This document shows positions 1 through 9,521 of a stretch of DNA of 64,000 nucleotides, piece after piece. Each line of letters opens with the position of its first letter. Position 1 is the first letter of the stretch. Under the pieces are notes generated by a model. The model was not told the origin of the DNA and searched no databases. It worked only from the letters and a program-made list of their open reading frames with translations. The stretch is from Turneriella sp. (GTDB taxonomy: Bacteria > Spirochaetota > Leptospiria > Turneriellales > Turneriellaceae): positions 440,737 to 504,736 of the forward strand of contig JABARV010000002.1 in NCBI GenBank assembly GCA_019186965.1, read 5' to 3'. The translations under genes were made by a program, and so were the position numbers.

Positions 1-2
1 AG

Positions 3-188
3 TTTATCGAACTCGTCAACCGTTCGAAGCGTTGGCCCAAGCCTGTTGTTACGACGCTCGAGCCATTAGGGGATGAATACGGAACGGCAGGTAAATTTTG
101 GCCGGCAGAAGATTACCACCAAGACTATTTGCAAAAAAATCCGAATGGTTATACTTGCCACCGCGTATATTTTGGTAGCTATATTTAA
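3..188 (+). CDS. msrA: Peptide methionine sulfoxide reductase MsrA, C-terminal part (5' end outside window)
   Basis: The reading frame is open from the first bases and ends at a TAA at 186-188. It contains the stretch [16 protein letters not shown] followed by a Cys (TCHR), which is the characteristic C-terminal motif of MsrA. This enzyme reduces methionine-S-sulfoxide in proteins and repairs oxidative damage in the cytoplasm. The N-terminal catalytic GCFW motif lies upstream of the window, so whether the gene is intact or fused to an MsrB domain cannot be judged. The protein ends with a short tail after the Cys (RVYFGSYI). The family call is by motif and is fairly safe. Confidence 0.85.
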   Translation, partial: FIELVNRSKRWPKPVVTTLEPLGDEYGTAGKFWPAEDYHQDYLQKNPNGYTCHRVYFGSYI

Positions 189-234
189 CGGGTTGCTAAA
201 AAACAACCATCGCGCATGGGTTTTCGGCAGTGTG

Positions 235-1521
235 CTAAGTTTTGTTAGGTATTTGTTGTAGCTTTACAGTTGTCCTCTTAAACTCCCAAATAGCATAAAG
301 AAGTTGCAATGTTGCTGACACGATAATTATCGCGAGACTTATATGAAATACGTTTGTTCGTAGTGCAAATACAAAACCACTTGCAAACAGAGAAAAAACC
401 AAAATACGAATAACTTCGAATATAAAGCCCCATTTTTGGCGCATCATAAGTCCTCCAGATGCAGTAATGCCTAAAATAGTAGTTATAGCCAATGGAATTT
501 GGATACCGAGCGGTAAGTGTGCATTCCGTTGCAAAATCAAAAAAGGCAAAAGCGATATTAAAAACACGAATGTTGCGTAGAGTTTAAGCGGCAGTAGGTT
601 TGGCGCGTCGTATTTTTGGTAAGTGGCGGCGTCGACTTCGGGTACAGGTTCCATTTTACCCAAGTAGTCGGGTTTCCACCCCGGGCCTTTAACCCACACT
701 TTGAGTTTATCTAACCCGCGTGCATGGTACGACAATTTTGCCAAATGCCAAAAATAGTGTAGCTGCGTCCAAATCGGATTAAACGTGGTGAGTGGCTTTA
801 CTGTGCCATAGTATGGTTCTTCTTCCTCGACTTGAAACGTGCCAAAGAGTTTATCCCACACGATAAAAACACCAGCATGGTTCTTGTCGATGTACTTGGG
901 ATTTACACCGTGGTGTACACGGTGGTGCGAAGGCGTGTTCATAAAGTATTCGAGGAAACCCAATTTACCGACCAAACGGGTGTGGATAAAAAATTGGTAG
1001 ATTGTGTTTATCTGCGTACAAACCAAAAACTGTAACGGGGAAAATCCCACTACGGCAAGCGGTAAATAGTAGGGAAACGAAAATAACCCTTGGAACGCGC
1101 CTTGCCGCAACGCCACCGCGAAATTATATTCCTGGCTCGAGTGGTGCGCTTCGTGCGACCCCCACATGACGGCGAACGTGTGCGCGTGGCGGTGGAACCA
1201 GTAGTACGCCACATCGACAAGAATAAAAAGAACAATCCACGTAGCCGCGTTGATGGGAAGTCCATACGGTGTTCCCTGTACGGCGTTTTGAGGCCGGTGC
1301 ACTGCCTCGAAAATAACAACGTAAAGGCCAAAGCGGATAAACTTTGTAAAAACGCCGACAAGCTCTTGTAGCATTCCCGCGCTCAGGTCGGCGACAGAAT
1401 CGTTGAGACGATAAACACGCCGCTTCATCGCGAGCGAGACAAAAAATTCTATCGCAATAGAAATAAAAAAAATTGGTACCGCAAGTGCAATAAGGTTAGC
1501 GTAATGGTTTGGATTGGGCAT
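235..1521 (-). CDS. Sterol desaturase / fatty acid hydroxylase superfamily membrane protein, alkylglycerol monooxygenase-like
   Basis: This 428-residue integral membrane di-iron protein has all three histidine boxes of the superfamily: HRHAH at 110-114, HEAHH at 123-127 and HHRVHH at 199-204. Hydrophobic segments lie near residues 10-30, 60-72, 92-108 and 145-180. The context around the second box (WGSHEAHHSSQEYN, then ALRQ) and the extra C-terminal membrane domain after about residue 310 (several hydrophobic segments) resemble alkylglycerol monooxygenase (TMEM195), which cleaves ether lipids, more than C-5 sterol desaturases. The substrate cannot be told from sequence. ATG at 1521 is the first start and no strong ribosome site is visible. 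It is transcribed away from rnc's promoter side, in the same direction as rnc and 38 bases downstream of it. Confidence 0.85.
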   Translation of the reverse strand: MPNPNHYANLIALAVPIFFISIAIEFFVSLAMKRRVYRLNDSVADLSAGMLQELVGVFTKFIRFGLYVVIFEAVHRPQNAVQGTPYGLPINAATWIVLFILVDVAYYWFHRHAHTFAVMWGSHEAHHSSQEYNFAVALRQGAFQGLFSFPYYLPLAVVGFSPLQFLVCTQINTIYQFFIHTRLVGKLGFLEYFMNTPSHHRVHHGVNPKYIDKNHAGVFIVWDKLFGTFQVEEEEPYYGTVKPLTTFNPIWTQLHYFWHLAKLSYHARGLDKLKVWVKGPGWKPDYLGKMEPVPEVDAATYQKYDAPNLLPLKLYATFVFLISLLPFLILQRNAHLPLGIQIPLAITTILGITASGGLMMRQKWGFIFEVIRILVFSLFASGFVFALRTNVFHISLAIIIVSATLQLLYAIWEFKRTTVKLQQIPNKT

Positions 1522-1559
1522 AGGGTGGCTTGTTATGAAATTTATACGGTGGCAACAAA

Positions 1560-2288
1560 TTATTTGCGTTTTATTTGGCTTAAGTATTCACGCGCAGCGT
1601 TTTGTTCTGCTTGCTTACGCGTACGCGCTACACCTTCGGTAATTTTTTTACCATCGATAAAAAGCGTTATGGTAAATTCTTTATCGTGGTCTGGCCCTTG
1701 CGAACCTGTCAACTGGTATTCTGGCCGTGTATGATTTTTTTTCGCAAGGTATTCTTGGAGCGCAGATTTAAAGTCTTGGTTTCCTTCTACAATATCGGGG
1801 TTTTCTAAAATTTCGTGAAAATGCTTTAAAACAAATTGTTGTGCAACCTCAAAACTTGCGCCCACATAAATAGCGCCGATTAAAGCTTCAACGGCGTCGG
1901 CCAAGTTTGAGGTGCGTGTAAGGCCTCCTGTGGCAATCTCTCCTTTTCCCATGCGTAAAAGCGAACCCAAACCTAAATTGTCTGCAACAAGTTTGAGTGC
2001 CGATTCACAAACAGTCATTGACTTTAATCGCGTAAGACCACCTTCTGCAACTTTGCGTTTAGACGCATAAAAATAGTGTGCGACAATAAGCCCCAAAACT
2101 GAATCACCCAAAAACTCTAAACGTTGATTATGTTTATCAAGTTTTATTTTGGGTTCGTTGCGAAATTCATTGCTATAACTTTTGTGCGTAAGCGCGGCAT
2201 TTACAAGAGGGATAAGGGATTCTGGTAGATTTTCGCGCTCTAAAAATTTTTTAAGCTCAGTTTCTCTTTGGTCTATGGAATTACTCAT
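1560..2288 (-). CDS. rnc: Ribonuclease III
   Basis: The 242-residue protein is of normal length for the family. The N-terminal RNase III domain carries the signature NQRLEFLGDSVLG at 54-66, with the catalytic acidic residues E58 and D62, and the second metal-binding pair in LADAVEALIGA (D131, E134). A double-stranded RNA-binding domain fills roughly 168-240, ending in RTRKQAEQNAAREYL. The enzyme processes rRNA precursors and other double-stranded RNA. The start ATG at 2288 begins the typical N-terminal helix. The gene is divergent from the thioesterase-like gene at 2431, with about 140 bases between them for both promoters. Confidence 0.97.
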   Translation of the reverse strand: MSNSIDQRETELKKFLERENLPESLIPLVNAALTHKSYSNEFRNEPKIKLDKHNQRLEFLGDSVLGLIVAHYFYASKRKVAEGGLTRLKSMTVCESALKLVADNLGLGSLLRMGKGEIATGGLTRTSNLADAVEALIGAIYVGASFEVAQQFVLKHFHEILENPDIVEGNQDFKSALQEYLAKKNHTRPEYQLTGSQGPDHDKEFTITLFIDGKKITEGVARTRKQAEQNAAREYLSQIKRK

Positions 2289-2430
2289 TTTCGTGGTGTC
2301 TCTTATTTAAGTTTGAGTTCTTAGGTTTGCACAAAGTGTACCGCTTTCTTGTCACGACTACTATTTTTATCTTATTGGGGCTTGTGTATTACCGACCCAA
2401 CGCCAGAAACTATAAATTCTTAGGAGAACT

Positions 2431-3261
2431 ATGAAAGACGAATTTATTGCTGTAACGCGCTTTGCAGACCTCGACACGCAACGCCATGTTACAAGCCGCA
2501 CATACGAAAGCTTTGCCCTTGAAGGGCGCTACCGTATCCTTAACGCACTGGACTACCCTTTTGAAAAAATACAGAGCGAACAAATTTATCTGAAGACAGT
2601 TTCGAGTTATGCAAAATTCCATAGACAACAGTTTCCACAGGTGGAACTTAAAGTCGTAACCGAAGTTAATCCGACCAAGGCAGAAACCTTACACTTTAAC
2701 CAAAAAGTTTTTGAAATGTCGGGAGAATTGGTTTGCCACCTTCAGCAAGAAGCCAGCGTGCTCAAAGATGGTGCCCCGTTAACAATCAACGTTCAAGGGG
2801 AGGCCACAGAAGATGTTCTCTACAAAAAATTAACGCCGTGGAGCGGTAATTGCGAACGCGTTGTTACCCCTTATACAGTGCCTTTTGCGGCGCGTGACTT
2901 TGCAGGAAGGTATAACCTCGCCTCGCATTGGAAAGTTTTTGAAGAAGGCCGTTGGAGCTTCGCCGAAAAAACAGGCCTTACGCTAGAGCGTATCCGCGAA
3001 CTTGACACGACTTCGTTTTATATGGGAAGCATCGCAAACTTTTTTGGCGACTTGCCCGCAGGACGTACTATTGAAATTATAACGTGGATCGAGCGCGTCG
3101 ACAAAATTCGCTATTGGTTTCGGCAGGATTTAGTGCATAATGGCGTAACCTTGGCGTCAATGCGCGACGAGCAGTTGATTGTCTCACTCTCGCGTGCACG
3201 TCCACAGCGTGCGACGTCGGAGTTTTTAGCGTATATTGAGAAATATGTGGAGCTGCCCTAA
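2431..3261 (+). CDS. Acyl-(ACP/CoA) thioesterase-like double hot-dog protein
   Basis: The 276-residue cytoplasmic protein opens with an acyl thioesterase-like segment (TRFADLDTQRHVTSRTY, residues 8-24), a variant of the 4-hydroxybenzoyl-CoA/acyl-ACP thioesterase motif in which the acidic residue of a DxxxHV pattern sits before the long helix. A second hot-dog-like half begins near residue 145 (VPFAARDFAGRYNLASHWKVFEEGR). Two tandem hot-dogs are usual for acyl-ACP thioesterases, which release fatty acids from carrier proteins. Substrate is unknown. A good ribosome site (TAGGAG) precedes ATG 2431. The stop codon lies inside a 40-bp palindrome that probably ends the transcript. Confidence 0.65.
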   Translation: MKDEFIAVTRFADLDTQRHVTSRTYESFALEGRYRILNALDYPFEKIQSEQIYLKTVSSYAKFHRQQFPQVELKVVTEVNPTKAETLHFNQKVFEMSGELVCHLQQEASVLKDGAPLTINVQGEATEDVLYKKLTPWSGNCERVVTPYTVPFAARDFAGRYNLASHWKVFEEGRWSFAEKTGLTLERIRELDTTSFYMGSIANFFGDLPAGRTIEIITWIERVDKIRYWFRQDLVHNGVTLASMRDEQLIVSLSRARPQRATSEFLAYIEKYVELP

Positions 3262-3294
3262 TATAGCTATGGAATTCCATAGCTATATTAGGGC
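3255..3294 (+). terminator. Perfect 40-bp palindrome at the end of the thioesterase-like gene
   Basis: Bases 3255-3294 are their own exact reverse complement, centred on GGAATTCC. The stop codon of the upstream gene (3259-3261) lies inside the left arm. RNA from it would form a 20-bp hairpin with almost no loop. No run of T follows directly, so it could work as a processing or stability hairpin rather than a classic intrinsic terminator. Its core, GGAATTCCATAGCT, recurs in altered form nearby (3303-3325) and elsewhere. Confidence 0.6.
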
Positions 3295-3302
3295 ATTCGT
3301 TT

Positions 3303-3325
3303 TAGCTGCGGATTTCCATAGCTAG
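3303..3325. repeat. Degenerate copy of the TTCCATAGCT palindromic repeat
   Basis: The segment TTAGCTGCGGATTTCCATAG plus CTA is an imperfect inverted repeat (AGCT arms, GG/CC inner pairs) that shares the ATTTCCATAGCTA arm with the sequence at 51522-51538. A bulged copy, TAGCTGTGGAAATCCATAGC, lies inside the coding region at about 3786-3805. It looks like a small dispersed palindromic element. Confidence 0.5.
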
Positions 3326-3417
3326 TATTTTTGGTAAAAAGATGCTGAATTTGAACTTTTTTTAGGAAAAATGAGAAAATTTGAATGTTTTTTGGTATTT
3401 AATATGTAGAGGACACT

Positions 3418-3966
3418 ATGAAATGCAAAAAACAACCACTCTTTTTAGAGAACAAACCAATAAAAATAGCAGATGTATGGGAAATCCGCCTAAGTAGCAC
3501 CGAATGGAAAAAGCTCTGCCAAATGGCAAAAAAGCGACACAGCACAATTTCGAGTATTACACGGTATTGCGTTTTTCAACTTGCGCAGTATGAGAATTTG
3601 CGTTGGACATCTACACTGGATGCAGCACGTAATAAAGTAAAAAAAGAGAATATGGAAGAGTGCCATCGACATATGTTGTGCCTTTATGGCGACGACGTTG
3701 TTTTATTGCAGTTAGCTGCGTTAAGATTAAAAATTTCTGTGTCTTTACTTGTGAGGGTTGCTTTATTCCTTTACTTACCTCGTTTAGCTGTGGAAATCCA
3801 TAGCAAACGCTATATTACTCCAACGCAATTTTTCTATAAAGGCATAAAATTCTGGCAAAACATCTTCTTTCGCGGACTAAACCACTTTCGCGTACCAGCA
3901 ATACGCCAACAACTCTTTCAATCTTTTTTTCCATGGCAATGGTGGGGTGCTCCGCTCTATGAATAA
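3418..3966 (+). CDS. Small hypothetical protein, possible paralogue of the gene at 6845-7270
   Basis: I do not recognise a named family with confidence. The 182-residue basic protein has a middle hydrophobic helix ([17 protein letters not shown], about 104-120) that matches in position and style the segment MRVSVSFLIFYLIKFW of the protein at 6845-7270. Both genes share an almost identical upstream block ending GGTATTTAAT...TAGAGG, so they are probably paralogues. They vaguely recall small Leptospira DUF families, which is only an impression. TAGAGG precedes ATG 3418. A bulged palindromic repeat copy lies within the gene near 3786-3805. Its end overlaps the uvrA start by 8 bases, which suggests co-translation. 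Confidence 0.55.
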   Translation: MKCKKQPLFLENKPIKIADVWEIRLSSTEWKKLCQMAKKRHSTISSITRYCVFQLAQYENLRWTSTLDAARNKVKKENMEECHRHMLCLYGDDVVLLQLAALRLKISVSLLVRVALFLYLPRLAVEIHSKRYITPTQFFYKGIKFWQNIFFRGLNHFRVPAIRQQLFQSFFPWQWWGAPLYE

Positions 3967-6820
3967 AATTCGTATCACTGGCGCACGCGAGCACAACCTT
4001 AAAAATATCTCGCTTGAAATTCCCCGTGAAAAGCTTGTCGTCATCACGGGACTTTCTGGCTCGGGTAAAAGTTCGCTTGCATTCGATACAATTTACGCGG
4101 AAGGCCAACGCCGTTATGTAGAATCGCTTTCGTCGTATGCACGGCAATTTTTGGGACAGCTTGAAAAGCCAGATGTAGATTCGATTGAGGGTTTATCTCC
4201 TGCTATTTCGATTGAGCAAAAAACGACAGCACGAAATCCACGATCCACTGTGGGCACGGTTACAGAAATTTACGATTACTTGCGCTTACTTTTTGCGCGT
4301 TTAGGTCAACCGTATTGCCCCGAGTGTGGAGCTAAACTTGAAGCGCAATCCATCGACACAATGGTTGCGGCGGTTTTTGGAGTTTTTGATCGTCTACCGC
4401 AAGCAAAATCTATTCGCGCACAAATACTAGCGCCTATTGCCAGAAGCAAAAAAGGTGAGTTTAAAGATGTTTTCGAACGCATACAGCGTGATGGGTTTGT
4501 ACGTGTGCGTATCGATGGGCAGATTAAAAGCTTGGACGAGGAAATCAGCCTTAAAAAAAATTTGAAGCACGATATCGATATTGTCGTCGACCGTTTAGTT
4601 CTCGAAAAGGAAAAATTGCAAGACGTACGTATGCACCTCGCAGGTTCATTGGAACTTGCGCTCAAACAAGCAACAGGCGGTGGTCAAGCAAGTATTCTTT
4701 TTGAGACCGATTCGGGCGAACAGTTTGAAGAACATTTTTCAGCAAAATTGTACTGTACTTCGTGCGAGTTAAGTTTTCCCGAAATTACCCATCGCCTTTT
4801 TTCGTTCAACTCGCCTGATGGCGCATGCGAAGTTTGTAGTGGTTTGGGGCACACGCTCGAATTCCATCCAGAAAAACTTATCCAAGAAGATGACCAAACT
4901 GTACGCGAGGGTATAGGCGAAGGCTTGGGATTTTCTACAGACGCGTACTGGTACAAAGCGTCGATTGAGGCACTCAATAAGAAATTTAACTTTGGTTTAG
5001 ATACACCTTGGCGAAAGCTTCCCCCAAAAGTGTACGAACTACTTTTCTACGGCGATAAATCTTTGAAGTTAAGTTATGAATGGAAAGGATCTGAAACATC
5101 GTACCAGTATTCGCGTGGCTACGAAGGATTGATACCGAATTTACAACGGCGTTATTTACAAACAGCTTCCGAAACGATGCGGCAAAAAATGGAACAATAC
5201 ATGGAGGAATCTCCATGCGCTGCATGTAAAGGCAAACGCCTAAAGCCCATTGCGCTTGCTGTTAAGCTCAAAGGAAAGAATATCGCAGAAACAACTGCAC
5301 TCACACTCGAAAATGCATTTGAATATTTTGAAAAAATGCAGTTTAACAAGACCGAGCGTGAAATTGCGCAACAAGCGATGAAAGAAATTTTAGATCGCCT
5401 ACGCTTTTTAAATTCCGTCGGTGTTGGATACCTAACCCTCGACCGTATCGCTGGCTCGCTCTCGGGGGGTGAAGCACAACGTATACGCCTTGCAACGCAA
5501 ATTGGTTCGGCGCTCATGGGTGTTTTGTACGTTCTAGACGAGCCTTCAATTGGGCTTCATCAATCCGACAACGAAAAACTTATCAAAACGCTTAAAGGAT
5601 TACGCGATTTAGGGAATAGTATTCTTGTTGTTGAACACGACGAAGAGACAATGCAAGAAGCAGATTACATTGTCGATATGGGTCCTGGTGCCGGAAGGCA
5701 TGGAGGCAATGTTGTTTTTTTAGGAACGTATACACAGCTACTTAAAACAAAAAATTCTTTAACCGCCGATTATTTAACGGGAAAAAGAAAAATCCAAATA
5801 CCCGCCGAAAGGCGTAAGGGAGCCAAAGAATCAATCCGCATTTTAGGGGCACAGGAAAATAACCTCAAAAATATCGATGTTGAGTTTCCGTTATCTGTAC
5901 TTACGGTGGTAACTGGTCTTTCGGGTTCGGGTAAAAGTTCGCTTGTAAATGAAATTCTCTATAAAGGCATCCACAAAAAACTCATGGGTGCACAAGATTT
6001 ACCAGGAAAGCATAAAGCAATCCAAGGCATAGAGCACATTGATAAAATTATCAGTATTGACCAAAGCCCCATTGGCAGAACTCCCCGTTCTAACGCCGCA
6101 ACATACACAGGCGCGTTTACACCGATTCGCGATTTATTCGCCGCACTCCCAGCAAGTCAATTGCGCGGGTATAAACCTGGCCGCTTTTCATTCAACGTCG
6201 AAGGTGGTAGGTGTGAAGCATGTGCAGGTGATGGCGTTAAGCGTATCGAGATGCATTTCTTGAGCGACGTTTACGTAAAATGTGAAGTATGCCAAGGCAA
6301 ACGTTACAACCAAGAAACACTCGAAGTACGCTTTAAAGGAAAAAATATTTTTGAAATACTCGATATGCCCGTTGAAGAAGCGCTTGGATTTTTTGGATCG
6401 ATACCACAGGTCCATGCAAAACTACAAGCGCTTTTCGATGTAGGGTTAGGTTACATTAAACTTGGCCAAGCAGCAACGACACTTTCGGGGGGCGAGGCGC
6501 AGCGGGTGAAACTCGCAACCGAGCTGTCACGGCGCTCAACAGGAAAAACTCTCTACATTCTCGACGAACCAACAACTGGTCTTCATTTTGAAGATATTCG
6601 TTTATTGATGAATATTTTACAACGCTTCGTAGATGAAGGTAATACCGTCGTCGTTATCGAGCACAATATGGACGTTATCAAATGCGCCGACTATGTCATA
6701 GATATGGGGCCAGAAGGTGGCGCAAAAGGAGGACAAGTTATCGCAAAAGGTACTCCCGAAGAGATTGCAAAAAATAAAAATTCACTTACGGGTAAATTTT
6801 TGAAACGTTGGTTGCATTAA
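3959..6820 (+). CDS. uvrA: UvrABC excision nuclease subunit A
   Basis: This is a full-length UvrA of about 953 residues, the damage-recognition ATPase of nucleotide excision repair. Two ABC modules are visible. The first has Walker [10 protein letters not shown] near residue 35, a zinc motif CPEC near 116 and signature [12 protein letters not shown] near 500. The second has Walker [10 protein letters not shown] near 655, the zinc module CEAC...CEVC near 748-772 and signature [12 protein letters not shown] near 843. Walker B regions read [10 protein letters not shown] and [14 protein letters not shown] at 3947 is an alternative start; ATG 3959 gives the usual [16 protein letters not shown] beginning and has GGGG about 11 bases upstream. 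It overlaps the preceding small gene by 8 bases. Confidence 0.98.
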   Translation: MNKIRITGAREHNLKNISLEIPREKLVVITGLSGSGKSSLAFDTIYAEGQRRYVESLSSYARQFLGQLEKPDVDSIEGLSPAISIEQKTTARNPRSTVGTVTEIYDYLRLLFARLGQPYCPECGAKLEAQSIDTMVAAVFGVFDRLPQAKSIRAQILAPIARSKKGEFKDVFERIQRDGFVRVRIDGQIKSLDEEISLKKNLKHDIDIVVDRLVLEKEKLQDVRMHLAGSLELALKQATGGGQASILFETDSGEQFEEHFSAKLYCTSCELSFPEITHRLFSFNSPDGACEVCSGLGHTLEFHPEKLIQEDDQTVREGIGEGLGFSTDAYWYKASIEALNKKFNFGLDTPWRKLPPKVYELLFYGDKSLKLSYEWKGSETSYQYSRGYEGLIPNLQRRYLQTASETMRQKMEQYMEESPCAACKGKRLKPIALAVKLKGKNIAETTALTLENAFEYFEKMQFNKTEREIAQQAMKEILDRLRFLNSVGVGYLTLDRIAGSLSGGEAQRIRLATQIGSALMGVLYVLDEPSIGLHQSDNEKLIKTLKGLRDLGNSILVVEHDEETMQEADYIVDMGPGAGRHGGNVVFLGTYTQLLKTKNSLTADYLTGKRKIQIPAERRKGAKESIRILGAQENNLKNIDVEFPLSVLTVVTGLSGSGKSSLVNEILYKGIHKKLMGAQDLPGKHKAIQGIEHIDKIISIDQSPIGRTPRSNAATYTGAFTPIRDLFAALPASQLRGYKPGRFSFNVEGGRCEACAGDGVKRIEMHFLSDVYVKCEVCQGKRYNQETLEVRFKGKNIFEILDMPVEEALGFFGSIPQVHAKLQALFDVGLGYIKLGQAATTLSGGEAQRVKLATELSRRSTGKTLYILDEPTTGLHFEDIRLLMNILQRFVDEGNTVVVIEHNMDVIKCADYVIDMGPEGGAKGGQVIAKGTPEEIAKNKNSLTGKFLKRWLH

Positions 6821-6844
6821 AAGTAACCCAAAAACCACCCGCCG

Positions 6845-7270
6845 CTACGGCCTCAGTGGCGTGAAGAAACTGCAGCTGACACGCCTAAAAGCCAGCATTT
6901 CCTCAAATTTTACCCTCATTTTTGACCACTCCAGCACTTTTGGGGAATAGTTACCCCCCACAACGAAACCGGCGTTTTTTTGCGACTTTTTTTCCCAAAA
7001 TTTGATGAGGTAAAAAATGAGGAACGACACGCTCACACGCATCCCCGCCGCGACGGTGTGCAGCGAATCGTACTCATGCGGCGTAAACCTCACCTTCACA
7101 ATCGCACACTTTCCGTTACTGCGATTATAAAGCCGCTTCACCCCGCGCCGAAATTCGGCCTTGCGCACGGCAAACCGCAAAAAACGCGTGTGCATCTGCA
7201 TAATTTCCCAACGGTTTTTCGACCAAGTGGAAATAATATCTAATGGTAGACTGATTGATGTTTTTAACAT
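6845..7270 (-). CDS. Small hypothetical protein, possible paralogue of the gene at 3418
   Basis: The protein is not recognised. It has 141 residues from ATG 7270, which is chosen over the longer frame because TAGAGG lies just upstream, exactly as in the paralogue at 3418. It is basic, with a conserved-looking core VRFTPHEYDSLHTVAAGMRV followed by the hydrophobic stretch SVSFLIFYLIKFW. Its gene contains one GTTACCCCCC motif, and two more lie in the upstream region (7383-7393, 7431-7441). It faces uvrA tail-to-tail with 24 bases between stops. The function is unknown. The upstream repeats suggest it belongs to a multicopy family with its own control region. Confidence 0.55.
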   Translation of the reverse strand: MLKTSISLPLDIISTWSKNRWEIMQMHTRFLRFAVRKAEFRRGVKRLYNRSNGKCAIVKVRFTPHEYDSLHTVAAGMRVSVSFLIFYLIKFWEKKSQKNAGFVVGGNYSPKVLEWSKMRVKFEEMLAFRRVSCSFFTPLRP

Positions 7271-7320
7271 AGTGCCTCTATAGATTAAATACCAGAAAAG
7301 GCTCAAATTTTCTCACTTTT
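7271..7320 (-). promoter_or_regulatory. Conserved upstream block (copy 1 of 3)
   Basis: Read on the minus strand, this block has GTGAGAAAATTTGAG, then TGGTATTTAATCTATAGAGG, then the start codon. Nearly the same order occurs before the gene at 3418 (3372-3417) and before the gene at 14796 (14830-14880). It holds a likely -10 (TATTTAAT after a TG) and the ribosome site. Three similar copies before genes on different strands point to duplication or shared control. Confidence 0.55.
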
Positions 7321-7342
7321 GAGAAAAAAAATGTAATTTTTT

Positions 7343-7443
7343 CAAAAAAACCGTGATTTTTTTACTTAAATCGCTCGTAGGGATAGTTACCCCCTAATGT
7401 GACATAATCCAAATTTGCGACTGGTGGGGATAGTTACCCCCAG
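7343..7443. repeat. GTTACCCC motif region, 66 bp of which is repeated at 31671-31736
   Basis: Bases 7343-7408 match 31671-31736 at 59 of 66 positions by direct alignment. The shared part includes TCGCTCGTAGGGATAGTTA, CCCC and TAATGTGACATAAT. The quasi-palindrome GGGGATAGTTACCCCC occurs here twice (about 7379-7393 and 7427-7441). The motif is symmetric enough to be a protein binding site. The region lies between two minus-strand genes and contains no credible ORF. Confidence 0.6.
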
Positions 7444-7477
7444 CAGCGGGCGCGGTAAAAAATCAGGAATTTGCTTT

Positions 7478-9412
7478 TTACACTTTCTTTGTTAGTAGTT
7501 CGCGGAGTTTTTTTACCACACGGTTATCTATATCTTTAGCCTCTGCCTTTTTAAGTAGTTCTTCCGCTTTGCCGTGCTTATCGAGGCGACGGTAGATATC
7601 TGCCAGATTTACTAAACCATGGATGTTCGTCGGTTCGCGCAAAATGAGTCTTTCGCCATAATCTGCCGCACGGCGTAGCAAAGGCTTGTCTAATCCCGCG
7701 CAGTGCTTGAATGCACGTGAGGTGAGATAAATCATTCCCAAATTAGAAGGATCGTAGTTACAAAATTCTTCCCCTAAGGCTGCTGCACGAGAAAAATTTT
7801 TGAAACGAGAATTAAGCAATGCGAGTTTATAGACTAACTTGGGATCATGGGGATCTTCTTTGTACCGGTTTTCAAGTTCTTGTAATGCATCTTTTGAGTC
7901 TACCTTTTGGGTGTACTCTTTAAGTTGTGCTAAGTCTGCACGGGTAATTACTTCTTTGCCAGTTCCTTCAAAAGTAAGACGAACCAGAGACAGGTCATCG
8001 GTAATATCTCCGGCGCTTGAAAGCCCGTCACGAATTTTTTGGAGGTCGCCGTCTGCTTTTTCAATAACACGTAGAAACAGAGTTTCGTCAGTATTCATGA
8101 GGGTATTTCCCGATGCATCTTGGCTCAACAAAATATCGTCGCGCCCGTCCGAGCCTACAAAAATAGCGTCTCCCTTTTCCAGTTTAAATGTTTTTACGCG
8201 GAACAATTCGTCATTTTCTGGCATACCTAATTTACGCAAGGTGAGCTCTTTTTCAATAAAACGTGCAACACCGTTACGCAGCACGGCAATCCAAGGATGC
8301 TCCGCATTGATATAGTAGAGAAATCCGCTTTCTTCATCCACAAGAGCAATAACTACTGATACAAGCATTCTTCCGTCGAACGAGATCATTACATGGTGTA
8401 ATTCTTCGTAACAATCGTGCAGCCATTGTTCAGGAAACATAAAACTACTCATTTCGTTGTTTTGTGTTCTATGCAAAAAAGATTTAAAAACAGTTCCAAG
8501 AACAAGCGCTCCTCCAGCCCCTTGGATTGACTTACCCATTGCGTCGCCGTTCATAAACGCGACATAGCGTTTGTTGCGTAAATAAACGGTATTTGCCGAT
8601 GAAATATCACCGCCAATTTCAGAGTACCACTGGCGAAATTGGAATTTCTTTTTTTGTTCGGTAAAAAATTCCACACGGACACGAGAAGCCTCAGTTTCGT
8701 TAAGCGCTAATGGCTGCAAAAGTTGCGAGGTAAGAAAATAATCTCCATCTTGTTGCGTTTTGAGTTCATTGATGCGTTTAATTTGTGCTTCAATTTCTCT
8801 ATTCTTCGTTTCAATCCTTTTTGTTTTAATAAATGAATCAAACCGCATACGATCCAAAATAAAAGAAAAAGCAAAAGCGATTACGTATGAGATAAGCAAG
8901 TTATTCATTGAATACGCTGTGGCTGGAGTGTTGAGGTTCGGTTTATAAATTAAAACTGAAACAAAAAAAATAATTGCTGACGCTAAAAGGCCAAAAGAAA
9001 AAAAACTAAACGCCACAGGAGCGGCAATAGGAATCATTACCACAATCTGCAATCCAGACACGTAATTAGGATCATCCGCAATGCGGCCTGTAAAAAAAGA
9101 AGTAACAACAAAAACGTAGCTAATAAGAATTTTTAGAAAGAGCGCTTTATATTTCTGGATACGTGGAATAAACGTGAGAATAAAAGTAATAACTCCAATA
9201 GCCGTTAAACCAAGCCGAAAATAAAAAAGTTCTGGAAAATCGGGATGTAGTTTTTTGTCGGTATCGAATGCAAAATTTAGCCATGCGAAAATACCAATAA
9301 AAGATCCGATACGAACCCATGCGCTTAATTGGCGATCGAGATCGACCTGAAATTCTTTGTTGTGTTCTTTTCTTTCAGGGTTTTTTTGAAATAATTTGCG
9401 TAGGCGTTCCAT
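7478..9412 (-). CDS. Membrane PP2C/SpoIIE-type serine phosphatase with C-terminal TPR
   Basis: This protein of about 644 residues has three parts. Residues 30-200 hold about six membrane helices. A short coiled coil (205-225) leads to a SpoIIE-type PP2C domain (about 245-470), and residues 490-640 look like tetratricopeptide repeats (LVYKLALLNSRFKNFSRAA and later units). The metal-binding motifs are GGDIS and a variant NGDAMGKS in place of the usual DVSGHG, a form I associate with leptospiral members of the family. Such enzymes dephosphorylate STAS-type anti-sigma antagonists in response to membrane signals. ATG 9412 is preferred over TTG 9421, though neither has a clear ribosome site. It is divergent from uppP. 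Confidence 0.88.
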   Translation of the reverse strand: MERLRKLFQKNPERKEHNKEFQVDLDRQLSAWVRIGSFIGIFAWLNFAFDTDKKLHPDFPELFYFRLGLTAIGVITFILTFIPRIQKYKALFLKILISYVFVVTSFFTGRIADDPNYVSGLQIVVMIPIAAPVAFSFFSFGLLASAIIFFVSVLIYKPNLNTPATAYSMNNLLISYVIAFAFSFILDRMRFDSFIKTKRIETKNREIEAQIKRINELKTQQDGDYFLTSQLLQPLALNETEASRVRVEFFTEQKKKFQFRQWYSEIGGDISSANTVYLRNKRYVAFMNGDAMGKSIQGAGGALVLGTVFKSFLHRTQNNEMSSFMFPEQWLHDCYEELHHVMISFDGRMLVSVVIALVDEESGFLYYINAEHPWIAVLRNGVARFIEKELTLRKLGMPENDELFRVKTFKLEKGDAIFVGSDGRDDILLSQDASGNTLMNTDETLFLRVIEKADGDLQKIRDGLSSAGDITDDLSLVRLTFEGTGKEVITRADLAQLKEYTQKVDSKDALQELENRYKEDPHDPKLVYKLALLNSRFKNFSRAAALGEEFCNYDPSNLGMIYLTSRAFKHCAGLDKPLLRRAADYGERLILREPTNIHGLVNLADIYRRLDKHGKAEELLKKAEAKDIDNRVVKKLRELLTKKV

Positions 9413-9521
9413 TGCGTCCAATTACGCTGAATATCTATATACAGTCAATACTTACCAAAGATGGCGATGATGATCAGGCCACCTTACTTGACCCGATATA
9501 AAAGAATCCAAACCGAACCCA

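Noticed and set aside
2349-2377. A promoter for the thioesterase-like gene (TTGTCA, 17 bases, TTATTG)
   Set aside because: The -10 match is poor and the spacing alone is not convincing.
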